A DNA stretch of 5,230 nucleotides from the NCBI GenBank assembly GCA_947074225.1, contig CAMTOX010000161.1:1-5230 (forward strand). Direction: 5' to 3'. Shown here in pieces: positions 1 to 5,230 of this stretch. The notes beneath the pieces were generated by a model. That model worked only from the letters and a program-made list of their open reading frames with translations. It did not search any database and was not told where the DNA came from. A program made the position numbers and the translations under genes. How positions within the stretch are numbered: the stretch's first letter is position 1; each line of letters starts with the position of its first letter. This DNA is from an uncultured bacterium. Its GTDB lineage: Bacteria > Bacteroidota > Bacteroidia > Bacteroidales > Paludibacteraceae.

Positions 1-48
1 CGAGATTTCTGAATGTGACTGGAGTTCAGACGTGTGCTCTTCCGATCT
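1..48. other. Illumina TruSeq i7 adapter sequence (not genomic)
   Basis: Positions 1-6 are the end of the P7 primer (CGAGAT). Positions 7-14 (TTCTGAAT) are an 8-base index whose reverse complement is ATTCAGAA, the i7 index I know as D705. Positions 15-48 match the standard TruSeq read-2 adapter exactly, ending in GCTCTTCCGATCT. Genomic sequence therefore starts at about position 49. This is read-through adapter that was assembled into the contig end and should be trimmed. Confidence 0.98.
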
Positions 49-55
49 GAGAAGT

Positions 56-102
56 GTTGGTATTGAAATATATAATTTTTAAATGCGGGATATATTACCA
101 AC
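56..102 (-). repeat. Imperfect inverted repeat downstream of the pump operon, possible weak terminator
   Basis: GTTGGTA (56-62) is matched by its reverse complement TACCAAC (96-102). An inner ATATAT/ATATAT pairing (68-73 with 90-95) follows after a 5-nt bulge. It lies about 40 nt beyond the stop codon of the MFS gene, where a terminator for the minus-strand operon would be expected. No T-tract follows on the minus strand, so it is not a canonical intrinsic terminator. The rest of the 49-142 stretch holds no gene I can support. Confidence 0.3.
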
Positions 103-142
103 GGAGCTATTTATGTGTATAGTTTAAGACACACTCTCATTA

Positions 143-1756
143 TTATTGTTGCTCTATTAATGATTTGTTGTTTCTTCTTTTTAGCGATGTGCTAACATTT
201 TTCCTGACATCGGTCCATGCCGGAATCCGTTTGAGCCCATGCCTAATTGGTGTGTCGCAAAGCATGAATCCCAATAGTAGTAGTAAACAAGCATAGCATA
301 CCCAGCCATAAATTTGTTTTACACTAGCAAGCTGCATCTGTTGTACAAAGCCTTCCATGAAGTGCGGGAACTGAAATGGAGAACGACTAAATGCTACTTT
401 ATCTATGGCTCCAGAGTATCGTATCATATTATCGGTGATATAGTAGCGTAGTCCCTGTGCATATATGGCGCTACCAATAACACCTCCAATAACAATGTGA
501 ACCATATTAAATATTCCCAATGCTTGAAAGAAGTGAGGAAATGTCATAATCTCTTCTAAGCATACAAACATGGAGATGCTAATAACAGCACAACTAAATC
601 CACGGCAAGCAATGGGCAGGTATAAGCGCTCCATATTTATGTTCTGGTTAATGTTTAGATAAAAACCAACCAGATAGAAGAAGAGAAATACCATTCCAAG
701 CATGATTAGTCGGAGATAGCTATAGTGCATTTTGTTGAGCCACCATAAGGAGAATAGACATCCAACTGTAGCACTAACTAATGCCACCCAATTGAAATTG
801 AGAATACTTAAAGAGACGTAGTGCATCCCTTCTTCGTAAAATACCTCTTCTAAAACATGTTCAGTAGCTAAGAAGGCCTCAATAAGTATAGTAACAATAA
901 TGAGTGGGATGAAATATTTATAGCTCCATACTTTAGGTTCTATATAGGGGTGCCTAATGGTTTGCATGCGCCAAATAATCATTATAGCTGTAGCAATGAT
1001 GGTAGTGGTGAGCCCCTTTATGACGGGGCTGTACCACCAATCGTACCAATCGCCATAGTTGAAAAGAAATGCAACTTGTAATACCAGAGCTGCCCAAAGT
1101 AATGCTCCACTCCAATCTATGCCATAAAGTGGAAGTCTTTTCATTAACATCATAGATTTTAAACAGGTGAATATGATGAACAAATTCACTAACATATAAC
1201 CGATGACAAACCAATGCATCATGTGCCAATTATAGTAATATGTTAATGTAACATCTATTATTGTGGAGAGTTGTATGGCTCCTAATATAACAATATGTAA
1301 TATAGGGAAGAAAACAGTAAAATCTCTGTTAGGGCTCATCCATAGTTGAATGTTCGACATACACTCAAAAGTGCCTTGAATTTTAAGAAAACCAGCAATA
1401 AAACATATCATCCATAGTATGGGTAAGCAAGTTACAAACATAGATGCCACATTACATAATAAGATTCCGCAAGCTGCAAAAGTGAGCAAGCTTTTATTAG
1501 TAAACGCAAATTTCATTCTGAATAGCAAAGGAAAATATATTGCCATTCCTGTTAAATTAGCATATAGGCACATGAGAATGTCTTCTCTCATGAGTGAGTA
1601 TTCTCCATATATTTCACTAAGTGAACCTAAATACATTCCTCCAGATAGTTGAAATCCAACTACCATGAATAGATATAAAAACGGTTTCGCTTTTCGAGGT
1701 ATGAAGTTCCTCACCATGGGCATATCAAAAGGTCCGTTAAGGATTGGTGCAGCCAT
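143..1756 (-). CDS. Divergent EmrB/QacA-type MFS efflux transporter (14 predicted helices)
   Basis: This 537-residue inner-membrane protein is very hydrophobic. About 14 membrane segments can be drawn, near residues 25-45, 60-80, 89-108, 111-125, 147-167, 178-198, 215-233, 247-263, 281-300, 315-338, 347-367, 385-405, 411-435 and 481-500. Length and helix count fit the 14-helix drug:proton antiporters (DHA2, EmrB/QacA). EmrB-like landmarks are the Trp-rich NWHMMHWF at 176-183 after helix 5 and GIDWSGALL at 212-220 leading into helix 7. The usual MFS motif A loop between helices 2 and 3 is not recognisable (FRMKFAFTNK instead), nor is the LDTTIVN-type motif in helix 1. It probably exports a toxic compound using proton motive force, working with the adaptor 3 nt upstream. 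The ATG at 1756 was chosen because it follows the adaptor stop directly; Met12 or Met14 are alternatives. The substrate is unknown. Confidence 0.85.
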   Translation of the reverse strand: MAAPILNGPFDMPMVRNFIPRKAKPFLYLFMVVGFQLSGGMYLGSLSEIYGEYSLMREDILMCLYANLTGMAIYFPLLFRMKFAFTNKSLLTFAACGILLCNVASMFVTCLPILWMICFIAGFLKIQGTFECMSNIQLWMSPNRDFTVFFPILHIVILGAIQLSTIIDVTLTYYYNWHMMHWFVIGYMLVNLFIIFTCLKSMMLMKRLPLYGIDWSGALLWAALVLQVAFLFNYGDWYDWWYSPVIKGLTTTIIATAIMIIWRMQTIRHPYIEPKVWSYKYFIPLIIVTILIEAFLATEHVLEEVFYEEGMHYVSLSILNFNWVALVSATVGCLFSLWWLNKMHYSYLRLIMLGMVFLFFYLVGFYLNINQNINMERLYLPIACRGFSCAVISISMFVCLEEIMTFPHFFQALGIFNMVHIVIGGVIGSAIYAQGLRYYITDNMIRYSGAIDKVAFSRSPFQFPHFMEGFVQQMQLASVKQIYGWVCYACLLLLLGFMLCDTPIRHGLKRIPAWTDVRKNVSTSLKRRNNKSLIEQQ

Positions 1757-1759
1757 GTA

Positions 1760-2794
1760 TTAATATTTTACTTTACATTGAACATTCAATCCGGCTCTTA
1801 ACTTTTTTAAATGTTCTGAGTTCTCCTCTTTAATAAGAATTCTAACCGGTATACGTTGTTCTACTTTTACAAAGTTTCCAGTGGCATTATCGTGTGGAAT
1901 CATAGAGAAAGCAGCTCCTGTGGCATCCGATATGGCTTCAACCTCTCCGATGTATGTTATTCCAGGCACGGCATCGGCAGTAAAAGTTACCTCTGCGCCA
2001 ATGGCAATGCGTGGAAGTTGTGTTTCACGGTAATTTGCCATTACCCAAAGTTCACTTGCATCTACCACTTCAAGCATGGTTTGTCCAGGATTTACTAATT
2101 GTCCTTCGTGAATCTCTTTTTTACCTGTAACACCGTTGCATGTGGCAAGAATAACGGTGTATGAAAGATTTAGTTGTGCTAATTCTAAAGCTGCTTGTGC
2201 TAGTTTAATGGCAGCATCTGTTTGATCTAAACGTTGTAATTGTTCATTTCTAGTTAAAGAGGTACTATGTTTTGCTCTCGATACTTGTTCGTAGCGTGCT
2301 GCTATAGCTTCAAAAGTGGTTTTAACTTGTTCAAATTGTTGACGCGTAACAGCTTTCTCGGCATATAGTTTTTCATAGCGTTTAAATTCGCGTTCGGCAT
2401 TCTCTTTCTGCACTTTCACCTCTTCTATTCCAGCATCAGAGACTTTGATATTGTTTTCTGTGGTGGCAATACCAGCATTTGTTGCACCACGTGCCGAAAG
2501 TGCATTAGAGAGATTAGCTTCTGCTTGAGCCACGCGTAAGCGGTATTCAGTATCTTCAATGATTAATAATGTATCGCCCTTTTGAACTTGTTGGAACTCA
2601 TCAAAACGTATCTCTTTAATAAATCCCTGAACTCTACAGTTTATTGGAACAATGTGTTGACGTACTTGTGCATTGTCGGTATATTCAATATTTCCAAAAT
2701 GGATAAAGCGTGAACAAACATAGGCGAAGCCACCAATTAAAAATCCTAGTATTAAGATGTTGTAGATAATTTTTTGTACTTTTCTGCGTGTCAT
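1760..2794 (-). CDS. emrA: EmrA/HlyD-family periplasmic adaptor (membrane fusion protein)
   Basis: This 344-residue protein links the inner-membrane pump to the outer-membrane channel. One N-terminal anchor helix (about residues 9-29) follows a basic start (MTRRKVQK). A first lipoyl half-domain covers about 35-84, with IEYTDNAQVRQHIVPI and VQGFIKEI as typical family text. A long Ala/Gln/Glu-rich alpha-helical hairpin (about 85-205) forms the coiled coil that meets the TolC tip. The second lipoyl half and beta-barrel follow, with EGQLVNPGQTMLEVVD (230-245) and ELWVMANYRETQL (248-260). GNFVKVEQRIPVRI (306-319) is the EmrA-type signature that separates it from RND adaptors such as AcrA. The usual AP in the YTxIxAPxxG segment is AT here (YTVILATCNG). 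Its ATG is 11 nt after the TolC-like stop and its stop is 3 nt before the MFS start, indicating translation from one mRNA. There is no Shine-Dalgarno, only an A-rich leader, as is common in Bacteroidota. Confidence 0.93.
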   Translation of the reverse strand: MTRRKVQKIIYNILILGFLIGGFAYVCSRFIHFGNIEYTDNAQVRQHIVPINCRVQGFIKEIRFDEFQQVQKGDTLLIIEDTEYRLRVAQAEANLSNALSARGATNAGIATTENNIKVSDAGIEEVKVQKENAEREFKRYEKLYAEKAVTRQQFEQVKTTFEAIAARYEQVSRAKHSTSLTRNEQLQRLDQTDAAIKLAQAALELAQLNLSYTVILATCNGVTGKKEIHEGQLVNPGQTMLEVVDASELWVMANYRETQLPRIAIGAEVTFTADAVPGITYIGEVEAISDATGAAFSMIPHDNATGNFVKVEQRIPVRILIKEENSEHLKKLRAGLNVQCKVKY

Positions 2795-2805
2795 AGTTTT
2801 TTGTT

Positions 2806-4113
2806 TTATAGTGTGTGGGTAATATATTTCATTTTATAGTGATTAAAAATCACATTGATATGTGCATTCACAAGATTCAGTTCAGCGCTTAATTTCATAT
2901 TGCCGGCATCGAGTAGTTCGGTTAGCAGTGCTAAATCATTTTCGTATCGGTTGCTAATGACATTGTAGTTTTGATTGGCCAACTCTACGCTTTTTTGTTG
3001 TGTGAGGTAGTTCGAGAGTGAAGTTGTATAGTTTACATAACATGATTGTACCGCTGCATCAATATGTTCTTCGGCCAGCAGCTTTTCAATCTCGGCAGCC
3101 TGATAGTTTAGCTTCGCTTGTTTAACCTTTTTGTTGTTTTTATAGATTGACGATAGGTCATATTGCAGCCCAATACCTACATACCAATAGTTAAAGTTAT
3201 TATTAATAACAGGAACTTCTATAAGTATAGGTCCATTTAGATTGTCGGCCGCTACCAATGCAATTTTAGGTATATAGGCCGACTGTTGAAGTTTTACTAC
3301 AGCTTTATTCATCTCTACAGCTGTTTCTGCTTGTTGTACAAATAGGTTCGATGCTTTGGCTTGTTCATGCCAATTCTCTTGTTTACTATCTTCTATTTGC
3401 ATGCCTGCAAGTTTCTCCGTAGGAATAATGATTGTTGCGGCGGGAAGCTGCAGGGTAGAGGTGAGTTGATAGTTTAAAATCTTTTTGGCATCTATTATTT
3501 GAGTGAGTTGTAGTTCAAATAGTTCTAATTGCAGTTCATAACGTGTAAGGTCGTTTTGCAAGGCGGTGCCTTCGCGAAGCCGACTATGCATATTTGCCAA
3601 CACTTGCTCGGTAATGGAGATGTTCTCTTGTAATACTTGTTGCTGATTGTTTAACTTGTAGAGTTCCAGAAAGTGACCGAGTAATAAGAAACGAATCTCT
3701 TGCCTATTTATTTCGGTGTTAAGAGCTGCTATTTGATGTTGTAAACTAGCCAATTTAATGTCGTTAGTAATGGCCCCTCCACTGTAAATGACTTGTGTGA
3801 CTTCTACAGCGAAATTATTGCCGAAATGTGGCATCTCGACAGTATGAAAATCGCCAAATTCTCTGTTCCAGATTTGACCATTCCCAATGTAGCTAACCGA
3901 AGCTTGTGCTTGAATTTGAGGATACCATTGCGCTTTTGCCGATTTGACACCCTCTTTAGCAGCAAGTTCGGCAGTGCTATATGCGGCAATGCTTAAACTG
4001 TTTTGGTCTGCCAGTTTAAATAGTTCGACTATGTCCAATTCTAGCGATTGGGCACATAAGGAGTAGCTGCATAACATTGCGACCAATGTTATGAGCCCTG
4101 TTTTTTTGCTCAT
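2806..4113 (-). CDS. TolC-family outer-membrane efflux protein
   Basis: This 435-residue protein is the first gene of the pump operon and should form the trimeric outer-membrane channel and periplasmic tunnel. Residues 1-21 are a Sec signal peptide with a basic start (MSKK), a hydrophobic core and likely cleavage after LCA, leaving Gln22. The mature part shows the two-fold repeat of the family. The first half has AQWYPQI (61-67) and VTQVIYSGG (105-113), then a long helical region containing LREGTALQNDLTRYELQL (179-196). The second half has SAYIPKIALVA (278-288) and YVGIGLQYDLSSIY (311-324), the paired strand-turn motifs. It ends with RYENDLALLTELLDAGNMKL (389-408), the typical closing helix. 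Length is normal for the family and the frame is intact. The ATG at 4113 precedes the signal peptide directly; the leader is A/T-rich without a Shine-Dalgarno. A dedicated role with the downstream EmrA/MFS pair is inferred from the gene order. Confidence 0.93.
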   Translation of the reverse strand: MSKKTGLITLVAMLCSYSLCAQSLELDIVELFKLADQNSLSIAAYSTAELAAKEGVKSAKAQWYPQIQAQASVSYIGNGQIWNREFGDFHTVEMPHFGNNFAVEVTQVIYSGGAITNDIKLASLQHQIAALNTEINRQEIRFLLLGHFLELYKLNNQQQVLQENISITEQVLANMHSRLREGTALQNDLTRYELQLELFELQLTQIIDAKKILNYQLTSTLQLPAATIIIPTEKLAGMQIEDSKQENWHEQAKASNLFVQQAETAVEMNKAVVKLQQSAYIPKIALVAADNLNGPILIEVPVINNNFNYWYVGIGLQYDLSSIYKNNKKVKQAKLNYQAAEIEKLLAEEHIDAAVQSCYVNYTTSLSNYLTQQKSVELANQNYNVISNRYENDLALLTELLDAGNMKLSAELNLVNAHINVIFNHYKMKYITHTL

Positions 4114-4147
4114 AAATATAAACGGATAAATAAATATTGAAAATGAT

Positions 4148-4190
4148 AACGTCTTGTTCCGACGTTAAAGAAGATAGCTTAAGGAGCTAT
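4148..4190. promoter_or_regulatory. Two adjacent dyads just upstream of the pump operon (candidate operator or leader hairpins)
   Basis: AACGTC (4148-4153) and GACGTT (4161-4166) form a perfect 6-bp inverted repeat around a 7-nt spacer, 35 nt before the TolC-like start. Eight bases further on, ATAGCT (4174-4179) and AGCTAT (4185-4190) form a second perfect 6-bp repeat around 5 nt. Spaced dyads of this size so close to the first gene could bind a repressor or fold in the mRNA leader. No promoter box is clear enough to decide, and each dyad alone is short enough to arise by chance. Confidence 0.3.
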
Positions 4191-4199
4191 ACGAGTGCG

Positions 4200-4259
4200 C
4201 AAACGCCCCATCCATGAAAATCGTGGATTTTGTTGATTCTTGATACAGTTTTGCGTTTG
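4200..4259. repeat. Nested inverted repeats in the pump upstream region
   Basis: CAAACGC (4200-4206) is matched by GCGTTTG (4253-4259). Inside it are AAAATC (4217-4222) and GATTTT (4226-4231) around a 3-nt loop, and an overlapping alternative pairing of ATCCATG (4210-4216) with CGTGGAT (4222-4228) that has one weak position. The segment is somewhat less AT-rich than its surroundings. It could be leader-RNA structure, the 3' end structure of the possible remnant frame that stops at 4270, or the relic of an insertion-sequence end. The sequence alone does not choose between these. Confidence 0.3.
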
Positions 4260-4269
4260 AGACTATATT

Positions 4270-4449
4270 TCATGATAGCTTCTTTTGTAATTGTTTTGGA
4301 AGTTGTAATTCATATTCTTCAAATAGATTTTGGAGAATATGAATTATCGCTGCAAAATTATCTATAATAGTAATACGTTGTAACCTTGAGGATAGTGATA
4401 TATAACAATTTTTAACTTCTACTATTGGTATTTCTGCGCAATTATCATT
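4270..4449 (-). pseudogene. Open frame without a start codon, possible remnant of a lost gene
   Basis: The minus-strand frame is open for 59 codons between a TAA (4450-4452) and a TGA (4270-4272). The predicted text is protein-like, for example KNCYISLSSRLQRITI followed by LFEEYELQLPKQLQKKL, with an alternating hydrophobic and charged pattern and no runs. It has no ATG, GTG or TTG start. The in-frame stretch before the TAA contains a short ATG-led run (MYLIDLRSW...), and shifting the 8-A tract at 4454-4461 does not restore a longer frame because the other frame meets a stop soon. I do not recognise the family. In DNA this AT-rich an open frame of this size is expected about once by chance in such an interval, so it may not be a gene at all. 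Confidence 0.2.
4306..4346. repeat. Long AT-rich hairpin, 18-bp arms with a 5-nt loop
   Basis: Positions 4306-4323 pair with 4329-4346 over 18 positions. Seventeen are Watson-Crick and one is a T/G pair (4319 with 4333); the loop is TAGAT (4324-4328). The innermost perfect 12-bp block is AATTCATATTCT (4307-4318) against AGAATATGAATT (4334-4345). No T-tract follows on either strand and the stem is AT-rich, so it does not look like a standard intrinsic terminator. It lies about 190 nt upstream of the pump operon. It could be a large operator dyad, a structured leader or small RNA element, or a small mobile palindrome. Two 8-bp direct copies of TTGTAATT (4285-4292 and 4303-4310) abut its left arm. 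Confidence 0.7.
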
Positions 4450-4628
4450 TTATAAAAAAAAGTAGAGCCAACTCCTTAAATCTATTAAGTACATTGTATG
4501 AACAATAATAAGGATTGAACTTTAAAATAGTGTTTTAATTTTCACTTTTAGACTATTGTGGCAACAGATTTGCGTTATAATAAATGAAAAGTTTATCTAT
4601 TCTTTAATGAGTAATGATTAAAATGTTG

Positions 4629-4641
4629 ACAAATAATTTGT
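4629..4641. repeat. 13-bp near-perfect palindrome ACAAATAATTTGT
   Basis: ACAAAT and ATTTGT form a perfect 6-bp dyad around one central base. It could be a regulator site between the divergent genes, but in DNA this AT-rich a palindrome of this size can occur by chance. Confidence 0.2.
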
Positions 4642-4782
4642 TATAGAATTCTGTAACGCAATCTAATTTATGTATTGTATTGAAGAATGAATAGATTTAT
4701 GATTAATAAATGCTATGTAATTATTCTAAAAGATTTAATCGTGGTCAATTATAGATAAATTAATGTTAAATTAATAATTATC

Positions 4783-4807
4783 GCGCAACGTTTTCTTTTT
4801 GTTGTGC
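4783..4807 (+). repeat. Stem-loop upstream of the lipoprotein gene
   Basis: GCGCAAC (4783-4789) pairs with GTTGTGC (4801-4807) over 7 bp with one G/T pair; the T-rich loop is 11 nt. It is one of the few GC-containing dyads in this interval and lies 55 nt before the lipoprotein start. It may be an operator or part of the mRNA leader. It is not followed by a T-tract, so termination is unlikely. Confidence 0.3.
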
Positions 4808-4862
4808 ATCTGTGACTATATAAAAAGATATTCTAAACTTAAGCAGAATAAAATTTAAAGAG

Positions 4863-5171
4863 ATGAGAAATAATTTTTTTAAGATGATGAGTGTGTCGTT
4901 GATTGTAATTGCAGTATCCTTAATTTCTTATGGATGTAGTGATTATTTTTCCGATGTAGAAGGTGGTAATCCTATTTATGGAACAATAGGTACTTATCAA
5001 AAAACGAGTAATAATCAAGTTTATTTCTTGTTAGACGATGGTTTAACAATGGGCATAGTAAATGCCATAGAGATACCCGATTCTATGATAGGTAAGCGTT
5101 TCTTTATGGATTTCCAGGATGTAAGCGAAAATTCACGCACCGATACTTTTGATAGTATGGCTTCTTTATTA
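4863..5171 (+). CDS. NigD-like lipoprotein, 3' end missing (contig end)
   Basis: The frame starts at ATG 4863 and gives 103 genuine residues before adapter begins at 5172. Residues 1-24 are a lipoprotein signal: MRNNFFK, then a hydrophobic core, then ISYG before Cys25 (codon 4935-4937). The acidic SDYFSDVE after the cysteine resembles the surface-export signal of Bacteroidota lipoproteins. The segment from about residue 39, with YGTIGTYQ, VYFLLDDG (53-60) and a following IPDSMIGKRFFMDF (71-84), resembles the N-terminal OB-like domain of NigD proteins, named from the nigrescin locus of Prevotella nigrescens; their function is unknown. Family members are usually over 200 residues, so more than half is probably missing. 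It is transcribed away from the pump operon, and no functional link is evident. Met8 and Met9 are alternative starts but would leave a weaker basic region. The family call is by pattern only. Confidence 0.6.
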
Positions 5172-5230
5172 AGATCGGAAGAGCACACGTCAGAACTCCA
5201 GTCTCATTCAGAAATCTCGTCTCACCCATC
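5172..5230. other. Illumina TruSeq adapter at the right end, with index and two mismatches
   Basis: AGATCGGAAGAGCACACGTC (5172-5191) is the exact TruSeq index adapter start. The adapter continues to 5205 with two substitutions, A for T at 5192 and T for A at 5204. The index ATTCAGAA follows at 5206-5213 and ATCTCGT at 5214-5220. The last ten bases (CTCACCCATC) do not continue the expected ATGCCG of P7 and I cannot assign them. In the lipoprotein frame this DNA reads RSEEHTSELQS, a well-known adapter-derived peptide. The index is the same as at the left end. Confidence 0.97.

Larger units (their letters stand above)
4450..4862. other. AT-rich intergenic stretch with no supported gene
   Basis: This stretch is strongly AT-rich, with stops in all frames and no coding pattern I can support. 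It should carry the promoter of the divergent lipoprotein gene and perhaps that of the pump operon. One weak plus-strand match to the Bacteroides promoter pattern is TTTG (4569-4572), then 21 nt, then TATCTATT (4594-4601), but it is about 260 nt from the lipoprotein start and matches the -7 box imperfectly. Nearer the gene, TTTG (4798-4801) and TATATAAA (4817-4824) are closer together than the usual spacing. No tRNA-like or CRISPR-like structure is visible. Confidence 0.6.

Noticed and set aside
954..1229. 91-codon minus-strand open frame inside the MFS gene
   Set aside because: It lies in another frame of the well-supported transporter gene; its His/Ser-rich text has no family features.
1419..1652. 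77-codon plus-strand open frame
   Set aside because: It is antisense to the MFS gene, with no recognisable domain or start signal.
1856..2098. 80-codon plus-strand open frame
   Set aside because: It is antisense to the EmrA-like adaptor gene, a shadow of its codon use.
3793..3996. Overlapping plus- and minus-strand open frames of 61-67 codons
   Set aside because: Both lie within the intact TolC-family gene in other frames, and neither resembles a known protein.
4143..4217. 24-codon plus-strand frame starting at ATG 4143
   Set aside because: It is too short, overlaps the dyads, points away from the pump genes and precedes no gene closely, so a leader peptide role is not supported.
4173..4281. 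8-bp direct repeat GATAGCTT (4173-4180 and 4274-4281) flanking about 93 bp with internal inverted repeats, reminiscent of a miniature transposon with target duplication
   Set aside because: The inner ends do not form convincing terminal inverted repeats, and an 8-bp repeat at this distance is expected by chance in such AT-rich DNA.
4624..4650. TTGACA followed by TATAGAAT, resembling a sigma-70 promoter
   Set aside because: The spacing is far shorter than 17 bp, and Bacteroidota use a different promoter pattern.
49..5171. A novel defence, CRISPR or mobile-element system
   Set aside because: No direct-repeat array, transposase, recombinase, nuclease or toxin-antitoxin gene is visible. The three complete genes are a standard tripartite efflux operon.

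Overview
This looks like an ordinary chromosomal contig from a low-GC Bacteroidota organism, most likely Bacteroidales. I infer this from the lack of Shine-Dalgarno sequences before the starts, the very AT-rich intergenic DNA, the protein sequences, and a NigD-like lipoprotein with an acidic segment after the lipid cysteine. Real genomic sequence covers only about positions 49-5171. Both ends are Illumina TruSeq adapter: exact at 1-48 and slightly altered at 5172-5220, followed by ten unassigned bases. Both ends carry the same 8-base index, so the contig ends are technical, not biological.

The left four fifths is one minus-strand operon for a tripartite multidrug-type efflux pump. Transcription runs right to left: a TolC-family outer-membrane factor (4113-2806), an EmrA/HlyD-type periplasmic adaptor (2794-1760), then a divergent 14-helix EmrB/QacA-type MFS transporter (1756-143). 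The gaps are only 11 and 3 nt, so the three are almost certainly co-transcribed. In the expected assembly, the MFS protein moves substrate out of the cytoplasm, the adaptor's coiled coil bridges the periplasm, and the TolC-like channel opens to the outside. The substrate cannot be read from sequence.

Positions 4114-4862 (749 nt) separate this operon from a divergent plus-strand gene. The half next to the pump is rich in dyad symmetry: several short inverted repeats at 4148-4259 and a striking hairpin with 18-bp arms at 4306-4346. It also holds a minus-strand open frame with no start codon (4270-4449) that could be the tail of a decayed gene or chance. The other half is AT-rich and holds no gene I can support.

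From 4863 a plus-strand gene encodes the first 103 residues of a NigD-like lipoprotein, then runs into adapter. Any protein continuing with RSEEHTSELQS is an artefact.

I see no convincing new biological system. The main points are the adapter contamination, the unexplained long hairpin upstream of the pump, the possible gene remnant, and the strong divergence of the MFS subunit from the usual EmrB signature motifs.
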